NCBI GenBank assembly: GCA_905479395.1 | Contig: CAJQMI010000019.1 | Span: forward strand, 1-34,673 | From: an uncultured Flavobacteriales bacterium | GTDB lineage: Bacteria; Bacteroidota; Bacteroidia; Flavobacteriales_D; Sanyastnellaceae | DNA length: 34,673 bases | Reading direction: 5' to 3' | Shown here: positions 14,035-21,347 of the stretch, one piece after another | Layout of the letters: each line of letters begins with the position of its first letter | How positions within the stretch are numbered: the stretch's first letter is position 1 | The notes under the pieces: generated by a model | The model's database searches: none | The model's input: only the letters and a program-made list of their open reading frames with translations | What the model was told of the DNA's origin: nothing | Position numbers and translations under genes: made by a program

Positions 14035-16461
14035 ATGTTTCTCGCGCCACTTTCTGCACCCTTTGCTCGCCTAGCCCTTTGGCTTTTTCTGAGTCTCTCC
14101 GCTTCTTTCTCTTTTGCACAATCCTCGGTAACCTTGAGCGGAAAAATCACAGATGCCGCAACGGGAGAAACCATCATTGGAGCCAATGTGATTCCCGATG
14201 GAATGGCCCGGGGAACCTCGAGCAATGCTTATGGCTTTTTCAGCTTGACTTTGCCGTCAGGAGAACAGACAATCCGGGTCAGCTTCATTGGCTATCAACC
14301 ATTGGAAGTGCAATTGAAACTGAGCGAATCCAGTGCTCAAAACTTTGAATTGCGGCCTGCTGTTGTCGCCTTTGAAGAGGCCACTGTAGTTGGTGAAAAA
14401 AGCAACCGCACCCAGAGCACTGATTTGGGACTAGAGTCTGTGGACATTGAACAGATCAAGGCATTGCCAGCACTTCTCGGGGAAGTCGACGTGCTCAAAG
14501 TGCTGCAATTTCTCCCCGGAGTTTCGAGTGCAGGCGAAGGCAATTCTGGATTCTATGTTCGCGGCGGTGGTCCTGATCAGAACCTCATACTTCTTGATGA
14601 CGCGACGATTTACAATGCGTCACATTTATTCGGGTTTTTTAGCGTCTTCAATGCCGATGCCATTAAAAATGTTGAATTGATCAAAGGTGCGATGCCCGCG
14701 GAGTATGGTGGGCGGGTATCCTCTGTTTTGAACATAGGTTTGAAAGAAGGCAATAGCAAGGAATGGAAAGCAGCGGGTGGTTTGGGTTTGATCAGTTCCA
14801 GACTCACCGTGGAGGGACCGCTCCAAAAAGACAAGAGCAGCATCATTCTTTCTGGGCGCCGCACCTACATTGATGCCCTGACAAAGCCTGCCCTTAAAGG
14901 CAGCGCTTTTGAAGGCACTGGCTACTATTTCTACGACCTCAACGCCAAAGCAAATGTGCACCTCAGCGACAGAGATCAGCTTTTTTTATCCGGATACTTC
15001 GGGCAGGATGTCTTCAGCTTTAACAGCGCAGATGCCGGCTTTTCAACACGCATACCTTGGGGCAATGCCATGGGTTCGCTGCGCTGGAATCGGATCGTTA
15101 ATGATAAGATGTTCCTCAATGTTGGCACAACCTACAGCTCGTATGAATTTGCATTCATTGCTGGCCAGGAAGAATTTGAATTTGGCTTCGAAAGCGGAAT
15201 CAAGGATTGGGCGAGCAGAGCAGAATTGAGCTGGTACCCCAACCTGAGACATTCCATCAAAACGGGAATCGATTACGTGCATCACGACTTCATTCCGACC
15301 GACTTCACAGCACGCAGCGGAGACACGGAATTTGACACTGGCGAGTCAGAGCAAACCTTCAGCCATGAGACGGGCATTTACCTCCAAGATGATTTTGATC
15401 TCACCGAGCGCCTCCGGATTCACGGTGGTCTCCGTTGGTCGGGATTTTGGCATGTTGGACCGTTCACACGTTATGGCATGCCAAACCCTTTGGCGCCCAT
15501 CGAAACAGAAGCCCCCACTTATTTTGCACCTGGTGAATTGGTTCAGTTTTACAATGGCTTCGAGCCTCGGCTTGCAGTTCGTTACAAGTCAGGCCCAAAA
15601 TCCAGTATAAAAGCGGGCTACAGCCAAAATTACCAATACATCCACCTCACATCTTTGGGCACCACATCCCTCCCTGGAGACATCTGGATTCCAAGTTCAG
15701 ATCGGGTCGCACCCCAGTGGGGACAACAAATGAGTTTGGGCTATTTCACAGATCTCGGAGAGGAAAACATGTGGGAAGCATCCATCGAAGGCTATTGGAA
15801 AGACCTCGAAGGGCTCGTGGCATACGGGGAGAATTCGAGACCCGAAGACAACATCAACAACAACGTTGACAACAACCTCGTTTTTGGTTCAGGCTGGTCC
15901 TACGGTCTAGAGTTCTTCTTGAAAAAACGACGAGGAAATTTCACCGGTTGGATTGGATACACTTGGAGCAAGACTGAACGGGAATTTGATGACTTGAACA
16001 ACGGATTGATCTTCCCGTCGAAGTATGACCGCAGGCATGACCTGAGTGTTGTGGCAGATTGGAAAATCAATGACCAATGGCGAATCGGAGCCGCCTTTGT
16101 TTACGCTACAGGTAACTCCTTGACGCTGCCCGCGCAGCGCTATGTCTTCGAAGGTCGCATCACTGACGTTTACGGGACACGAAATGGTTATCGCATGGCT
16201 TCCTATCATCGCGCGGACATCAGTGCAACCCTCACCCCGAACAAGGCCAAGAAGGAGGCGAAGAAAAAGAAAAAAAACAGCGACATTCGCGTAGAATCTA
16301 GCTGGACTTTCGGATTCTACAACGTTTATAACCGAATGAATCCGTATTTCATCTACTTCAGCAACGAAGGAAACCTGAACGAAGGGACATTCGACCTGCA
16401 GGCAAATCAGGTGAGCCTCTTCCCCATCATTCCGTCCGTGACATGGAATTTCAACTTCTGA
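14035..16461 (+). CDS. TonB-dependent outer-membrane receptor with carboxypeptidase-like domain
   Basis: The 808-residue protein begins with a signal peptide (1-28), then a CarboxypepD_reg-like domain (about 33-105; SGKITDAATGETIIGANV, typical of Bacteroidota receptors). The plug domain (about 120-235) has GFYVRGGGPDQNLILLDD, ASHLFGFFSVFN and YGGRVSSVLNIGLKEG. The 22-strand barrel follows and ends in a terminal Phe (VTWNFNF), as outer-membrane barrels do. It imports a large substrate across the outer membrane using TonB-ExbBD energy. No SusD lipoprotein follows, so it is not a classical SusCD pair; the ligand cannot be read. A Lys-rich loop (about 735-745) lies between late strands, as in relatives. 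The start is 5 bases after a TAAATTTA box. Confidence 0.95.
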   Translation: MFLAPLSAPFARLALWLFLSLSASFSFAQSSVTLSGKITDAATGETIIGANVIPDGMARGTSSNAYGFFSLTLPSGEQTIRVSFIGYQPLEVQLKLSESSAQNFELRPAVVAFEEATVVGEKSNRTQSTDLGLESVDIEQIKALPALLGEVDVLKVLQFLPGVSSAGEGNSGFYVRGGGPDQNLILLDDATIYNASHLFGFFSVFNADAIKNVELIKGAMPAEYGGRVSSVLNIGLKEGNSKEWKAAGGLGLISSRLTVEGPLQKDKSSIILSGRRTYIDALTKPALKGSAFEGTGYYFYDLNAKANVHLSDRDQLFLSGYFGQDVFSFNSADAGFSTRIPWGNAMGSLRWNRIVNDKMFLNVGTTYSSYEFAFIAGQEEFEFGFESGIKDWASRAELSWYPNLRHSIKTGIDYVHHDFIPTDFTARSGDTEFDTGESEQTFSHETGIYLQDDFDLTERLRIHGGLRWSGFWHVGPFTRYGMPNPLAPIETEAPTYFAPGELVQFYNGFEPRLAVRYKSGPKSSIKAGYSQNYQYIHLTSLGTTSLPGDIWIPSSDRVAPQWGQQMSLGYFTDLGEENMWEASIEGYWKDLEGLVAYGENSRPEDNINNNVDNNLVFGSGWSYGLEFFLKKRRGNFTGWIGYTWSKTEREFDDLNNGLIFPSKYDRRHDLSVVADWKINDQWRIGAAFVYATGNSLTLPAQRYVFEGRITDVYGTRNGYRMASYHRADISATLTPNKAKKEAKKKKKNSDIRVESSWTFGFYNVYNRMNPYFIYFSNEGNLNEGTFDLQANQVSLFPIIPSVTWNFNF

Positions 16462-16465
16462 GTCC

Positions 16466-18379
16466 ATGCGCGAACTGCTGAAGCTCAATCCGTATTTCAA
16501 AAAATACCCCTACCTGCTCTTAGGAGGGGTCATTTTCATCTTTTTCACCAACGTTTTTGCTGTTTTTGCTCCTGCACTCATTGGGGAAGGAGTGAATGCG
16601 CTTCGAGATGCCGATTCAATTTTTCTCAGCCCGCTAAGGGAGGGCCGTGCCGCTAGCGATGTATTTGAGGCGGCCCCTCCTATTTCGTACCCAAAAACAC
16701 TGAGCAATTTGCAACAATGGACGGGCGATGTTCTTGAAGCGCCGAAGAAAGCAAGCTCGAAACGTGATGTCCTTCAATGGATGGGTAAAATCGCAGCACT
16801 TCAAGCGGGACTTTTCCTGCTCGCATATCTCATCAAAGGCACGTTTCTCTTTTTCACCAGGCAGACAATTATCGTGATGTCACGTCGAATTGAGTTTGAT
16901 CTGAAAGGGGAAATCTTCGATCAATACCAGCGGTTGGATGCTGCTTTTTACCGCAAAAATGATACCGGCGATTTGATGAATCGAATCAGCGAGGATGTGA
17001 GCAAGGTTCGGATGTATCTCGGACCAGCTATCATGTATACAATCAACCTAGCCATGCTCATTTTCCTTGTCGTCAGTGTGATGGCGTACATCGACTGGAA
17101 GCTGACCCTATTTGCTCTTTTGCCCTTGCCTTTGATGTCCGTGGCCATCTACTTTGTGAGCACTCGAATCAACGTACAAAGCGAAGCCGTTCAAAAGAGG
17201 CAAAGCGGCCTGAGCACTTTCGTGCAGCAGCACATCGCTGGAATTCGAGTGCTGAAATCATTTCAACGAGAACAAGATGCTAGCCAACGTTTCACTGCGA
17301 TTGCAGACGACTACAAAGGATCTGTTCTCAGGCTTGTAAAAACAGAAGCATTGTTCATGCCCATCATTGTTCTCCTTGTGGGATTGAGCACGATTCTCAC
17401 CGTATACGTGGGTGGTCTGCGCGTCATGTCCGGCGAGTTGGAAGTTGGACATATTTTTCAATTTGTCTTTTACGTAAACCTCCTCACTTGGCCATTTGCC
17501 TCTGTTGGCTGGGTGACGTCACTGGTTCAAAAGGCAGAAGCATCAATGCGGCGCATCAATGACTTCATGGAGGCTAAACCTGCCATTCAAGCCCCCGAAA
17601 AAATGCCTGTTGGGGCGCCACCACTTCAACCAATCGGATTGGCATTTGACAATGTGTCCTACACCTACCAAGACACCAAAATCGAAGCTGTCAAAAACCT
17701 CAGTTTTGAATTAAAGCCAGGGAAAATTATGGCAGTTACAGGAAGAACAGGAAGCGGAAAATCAACTGTGGCACAGCTGGCAATGCGCATCTTTGATCCT
17801 CTGAAAGGCCAGATTTTATTTGACGGATTGCCACTCAAAAATTGGCCGTTGGATAACTTTCGAGGTGAGACTGGCTATGTTCCACAGGATGTCTTTTTGT
17901 TTTCGGATACCATCCAGCAAAACATCGCCTTTGGCTTGCCAGAACAAGAATCCGTAATGAACGATGTTCAAAATGCTGCAGAAGAAGCGCACGTGGCGCA
18001 CAACATCGAAGGATTTGAGCAAAAGTATAGCACCCTACTTGGCGAACGTGGTGTCAATCTCAGTGGAGGACAGAAGCAAAGGATTTCAATCGCACGAGCA
18101 CTTATTCGAAGGCCCAAGTTGCTCATCTTAGACGATTGCCTTTCAGCCGTCGATACCGAGACCGAAGAAGCCATCCTTCAATCCATTCGCAGCCAAGGAA
18201 ATGAAACTGCTGTTTTGATGGTTTCACATCGCATTTCCAGCATCAGAGGCGCCGACCATGTGCTGGTGCTCGATCATGGTGAACTCGTTGAGGAAGGGAC
18301 ACCAGACGAACTCACACGGGCAGGAGGAGCATATGCTCGAATGGTGGAACAACAAGAAAACAGCAAGAAAACGCCTTGA
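16466..18379 (+). CDS. ABC exporter (permease-ATPase fusion) with a non-canonical Walker B Asp
   Basis: The 637-residue protein is a half-transporter of the MsbA/multidrug type: a membrane domain (1-370) with about six helices, an extra-cytoplasmic loop of about 75 residues between helices 1 and 2 (long for this family), and an ATPase domain (390-637). The latter has Walker A GRTGSGKST (426-434), Q-loop Gln474, LSGGQKQR (532-539), Walker B LLILDD (552-557) and H-loop His588. The residue after the Walker B Asp is Asp557 where most exporters have the catalytic Glu. The gene starts 4 bases after the TonB receptor and is probably in the same transcript. Substrate is unknown: lipids, peptides or drugs are all possible. 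No second half-transporter lies beside it. Confidence 0.95.
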   Translation: MRELLKLNPYFKKYPYLLLGGVIFIFFTNVFAVFAPALIGEGVNALRDADSIFLSPLREGRAASDVFEAAPPISYPKTLSNLQQWTGDVLEAPKKASSKRDVLQWMGKIAALQAGLFLLAYLIKGTFLFFTRQTIIVMSRRIEFDLKGEIFDQYQRLDAAFYRKNDTGDLMNRISEDVSKVRMYLGPAIMYTINLAMLIFLVVSVMAYIDWKLTLFALLPLPLMSVAIYFVSTRINVQSEAVQKRQSGLSTFVQQHIAGIRVLKSFQREQDASQRFTAIADDYKGSVLRLVKTEALFMPIIVLLVGLSTILTVYVGGLRVMSGELEVGHIFQFVFYVNLLTWPFASVGWVTSLVQKAEASMRRINDFMEAKPAIQAPEKMPVGAPPLQPIGLAFDNVSYTYQDTKIEAVKNLSFELKPGKIMAVTGRTGSGKSTVAQLAMRIFDPLKGQILFDGLPLKNWPLDNFRGETGYVPQDVFLFSDTIQQNIAFGLPEQESVMNDVQNAAEEAHVAHNIEGFEQKYSTLLGERGVNLSGGQKQRISIARALIRRPKLLILDDCLSAVDTETEEAILQSIRSQGNETAVLMVSHRISSIRGADHVLVLDHGELVEEGTPDELTRAGGAYARMVEQQENSKKTP

Positions 18380-18391
18380 ATCTGAGTAGGT

Positions 18392-20242
18392 TCAAGGGCA
18401 GTCTTCTCCGAAGACTCCGAGGAATCCGAGCAAATCACCGACGTTCACTACCCCGTCCCCATTCAAGTCAGCGGAGCAATTGGAAGTGCATCCGAAGTCA
18501 CCCAGAAGCACCAACAAATCGGCTACCGAAATTGATCCGTCACCGTTAAAGTCAGCCGGACACCCCCCTTCCTCACTGGGTTCAATTTGACCGTTGCAAT
18601 TGTTATCAAGTCCCTGCCCAGTGCCATCTGCACCATCATAAACAAGAGCATTCGAGTCGTTGCAATCGCTGGTGTTCTGCACGTATCCCTCTGGAGATTC
18701 ACATGCTTGGACCATGACGTCCGAATCTCCGAAACCGTCGCCGTCCGCATCTGCGTACCACGCTTCTCCGAGATCCACATCGAATTGCATCGATTCGGAC
18801 ACTTGATTCAGTTCTGAGGTTAAAACAACGGAAAAAGAAACATTCCCAGCGGCATTTTCCAAGCCCGTTATCGTAAATGCGAAAGACCCGGGAGCATCCA
18901 TATTCTCCTCAAACCCATTCACCGTCAATCCCTCAGGTAAACCTGAAATTTCCAACTCAAACGGTGGCAACAAACCGTCAAGCACCGTCAACTGAATCGC
19001 CATCGGCTGGTCGAAGCAGACTTGCGAGGCAACGGGATTCAAATTCATGAACTGTGGACGAACGATGGAAATGCCATCCAAACGAGAAGTGACCACAACA
19101 TAACCTGATTCAAAATAAGGATACGTTGACCAAGACCCATTTGTAAATACGGGAGCATCGTCTTCTGGATAAACATCGAAAAAACCAATCTCGGTGAGCT
19201 CCCCGTCTGACACATCTGTCAGTGATAACATCCGCAGACCCGCAGCATAATTTGCCTGGTACAATAGGTTTCCAACCACGTATTGGTTGTGGTCAATCGC
19301 TGTGCCATCTGAAAAGTGTTCTCCAATGAGCACGGGTTCTTCCAAATCTTGCACATCCCAAATGAGCGTGCGTGTGTTAATGCCTTGATTTTGTTCATCC
19401 GTTTCGTCGCCTAAAATCAAATAGCGATGATCTTCTGTCAGCCAGCATTGGTGGGTATAAGAATAATCATAGTTGGCAATGCTAATTGAAAAAATGTCCG
19501 TTGGGTCGGTAGCGTCGACAATGGCCAGTTTATTGGCATTTGCAGCAAAGACCAGCGAATGACCCTGATGCGCTTCATCTGGACCATTGTAAATAACTGC
19601 GTGCGCATCATGTGTGTATCCCGCTTCTGCATAATCTCCCACCAATATGGGATCATCCGGATCACTGATGTCGAATGCCACCAATCCACCGCTCGCTAAG
19701 TTGGTTCCAACGGCAAAAAGCATTGCAGCATCTTCATTGATGACCAAATTGTGAGCGTCAGAAAAAACATCCACATGTTTTGTTGGATCTAAAAGAGCTG
19801 GGTATTCAGTCAAATCCCGCAATTGGTTCAAATCCAAAATTTGCAACCCATGCGCATTGGCCTCAGAGACGACATAGACATGGTCGGCATAAACTTTCAT
19901 ATCGCGCCACGTGCTGCTGCTGGTTTGTGTCGCCATGAATGCGGCCAAGAAAGGACTTAGAGGATCCGATAAATCCACAATCGCAAGTCCCTCACGTTCC
20001 CCAACTAGCGCATATTCAACACCTGTGACCGGATCCGCCCAACCCCAGACATCATTGGAGCCCGTTCCTAAAAGGTCTTCATTGGACATTTGAGACATCA
20101 ACTCCATACGCTCACATGGAAATCCGTTGACCATGCCGTCGATGCACGGCGATTGTGCGTCAGAAGTGGCAACCAAAAAAAACATCAACAATGTCAAAAG
20201 AAGGTGACCACTTTCGCGATTTTTATAGCTTATATTTCTCAT
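18392..20242 (-). CDS. Secreted choice-of-anchor B (LVIVD repeat) protein with MopE-like and dockerin-like tail
   Basis: The 616-residue protein starts with a signal peptide (about 12-29, cleaved near SDAQS). The main part (about 40-400) has repeated blocks of the type GLAIVDLSDP, GLQILDLNQL, GLVAFDISDP, KLAIVDATDP and a GDETDEQNQG segment, as in choice-of-anchor B proteins with LVIVD/beta-propeller repeats. A beta-sandwich follows (about 405-490). Residues 496-560 have DADGDGFGD and SDCNDSNALV..GLDNNCNGQIE, like the MopE metal-binding repeat. The last 56 residues (561-616) contain two DxNxDG calcium loops with a DLL.LLGDFG helix, like a dockerin pair. I see no T9SS Por domain, so the dockerin-like tail may replace it. 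A surface or released protein of unknown role. Confidence 0.85.
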   Translation of the reverse strand: MRNISYKNRESGHLLLTLLMFFLVATSDAQSPCIDGMVNGFPCERMELMSQMSNEDLLGTGSNDVWGWADPVTGVEYALVGEREGLAIVDLSDPLSPFLAAFMATQTSSSTWRDMKVYADHVYVVSEANAHGLQILDLNQLRDLTEYPALLDPTKHVDVFSDAHNLVINEDAAMLFAVGTNLASGGLVAFDISDPDDPILVGDYAEAGYTHDAHAVIYNGPDEAHQGHSLVFAANANKLAIVDATDPTDIFSISIANYDYSYTHQCWLTEDHRYLILGDETDEQNQGINTRTLIWDVQDLEEPVLIGEHFSDGTAIDHNQYVVGNLLYQANYAAGLRMLSLTDVSDGELTEIGFFDVYPEDDAPVFTNGSWSTYPYFESGYVVVTSRLDGISIVRPQFMNLNPVASQVCFDQPMAIQLTVLDGLLPPFELEISGLPEGLTVNGFEENMDAPGSFAFTITGLENAAGNVSFSVVLTSELNQVSESMQFDVDLGEAWYADADGDGFGDSDVMVQACESPEGYVQNTSDCNDSNALVYDGADGTGQGLDNNCNGQIEPSEEGGCPADFNGDGSISVADLLVLLGDFGCTSNCSADLNGDGVVNVGDLLGFLGVFGEDCP

Positions 20243-20338
20243 TATCAGTTTATTCCTGGTATTGATCCTCTCCTAAAAGGTAAGGAATTTTTCATCACGC
20301 TATTTAAACAACTTGCGTACCGCTTCGGTTGTTGCATC

Positions 20339-21253
20339 ATGAGCCAAAAGTCAATTACAATCACAGGAGGTACAGGCCTCATTGGCCAGCAGGCCATTCA
20401 ATTCTTCTTGAAAAAAGGCTACACATTGCGGATTCTGACTCGGAACACGAAGCTTTTAAACTCAACATCAATTGAGTATTTCCAATGGAATCCGAGCACT
20501 CAAGAAATTCCAGACGCTGCACTGAGCGGAGCTCACGCCATCATTCATCTTGCTGGAGCGCCAATCGCCGAACGATGGACACCTGCATACAAGCGCACCA
20601 TCATCGATAGCCGAGTGGATACCGCATTGGTCCTGCTCAATGCTCTGAAGCGCATACCAGAATCAGAGAGACCAAAAATCATTGCTGGCGCAAGCGCAGT
20701 GGGCTGGTACCCCAGTTCGAATGAAATTCAAGCAGAACAAGTCAGCCGTGCCAACGGCTTCATCGGCGAAGTCACGGAAGCATGGGAAGCAGCATTGATC
20801 GGCTTTCAAGATTTGGGAATGAGAACGATTTCTTTGCGCATAGGATTGGTTCTGGCCCCAAGTGGCGGATTCCTCGGTAAGCTGAAACCGATTTTCAACT
20901 TCGGCCTGGGTTCGGCCATAGGTAGTGGAAAACATTGGCAGTCTTGGATTCACATTGAAGACATCGTTAGGATGTTGGATTGGACAGTCTCCCATGAGGA
21001 ATGCGAAGGCGTTTACAATGCGACCTCACCAGAACCCGTCACCAACCTCGAGATGTCGCGCTCATTGGCGCATGGCATGAAACGCCCTTTTTTAGCTCCC
21101 AACGTTCCTGAATTTGTTTTGCGTCTGGTCTTTGGTGAAATGAGTGCCATTCTCCTTGCATCGCATCGCATCGATTCAAGCCGCATACTGGCTACAGGCT
21201 TTGATTTTGAGTTTCCGACACTCAACCATGCACTCAAAAACATTCTGAGTTAA
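20339..21253 (+). CDS. TIGR01777 family NAD(P)-dependent epimerase-like protein (YfcH/SulA-like)
   Basis: The 304-residue protein from the ATG at 20339 is an extended short-chain dehydrogenase-like protein of the TIGR01777 group. It starts QKSITITGGTGLIGQQ, the dinucleotide-binding GxxGxxG loop. It then shows LSGAHAIIHLAGAPIAERWT (about 62-81), KIIAGASAVGWYPSSNE (about 114-130), LRIGLVLAPSGG (about 164-175) and WIHIEDIVRMLDW (about 201-213). These motifs are typical for the group, and the active Tyr/Lys pair of classical epimerases is replaced by the GWYP region. Function and substrate are unknown. The frame stays open upstream to 20090, but that stretch is antisense to the neighbouring gene and the family N-terminus begins at 20339. 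There is no Shine-Dalgarno sequence. Confidence 0.92.
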   Translation: MSQKSITITGGTGLIGQQAIQFFLKKGYTLRILTRNTKLLNSTSIEYFQWNPSTQEIPDAALSGAHAIIHLAGAPIAERWTPAYKRTIIDSRVDTALVLLNALKRIPESERPKIIAGASAVGWYPSSNEIQAEQVSRANGFIGEVTEAWEAALIGFQDLGMRTISLRIGLVLAPSGGFLGKLKPIFNFGLGSAIGSGKHWQSWIHIEDIVRMLDWTVSHEECEGVYNATSPEPVTNLEMSRSLAHGMKRPFLAPNVPEFVLRLVFGEMSAILLASHRIDSSRILATGFDFEFPTLNHALKNILS

Positions 21254-21297
21254 GCTGCATTGCGTTTTGTTTTGGCAACAATTTATTGAGCAACAAA

Positions 21298-21327
21298 AAA
21301 GCGGACCATCCAAGGATGGCCCGCTTT
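21298..21327 (-). terminator. Intrinsic terminator after the fasciclin gene
   Basis: AAAGCGG-A-CCATCC (21298-21311) pairs with GGATGG-C-CCGCTTT (21314-21327), giving a stem of 13 pairs with one mismatch and a tight loop. On the minus strand it is followed by six or more T, the classic Rho-independent form. It is 20 bases after the stop of the fasciclin protein gene (21348). On the plus strand the T-run is only 3-4 bases, so it would terminate the epimerase gene less well. Confidence 0.85.
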
Positions 21328-21347
21328 GCAGTTAGTCGGTCTGAGAA

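Noticed and set aside
20090-20338. N-terminal extension of the TIGR01777 protein
   Set aside because: This stretch is antisense to the signal peptide of the neighbouring gene and the family N-terminus starts at 20339.
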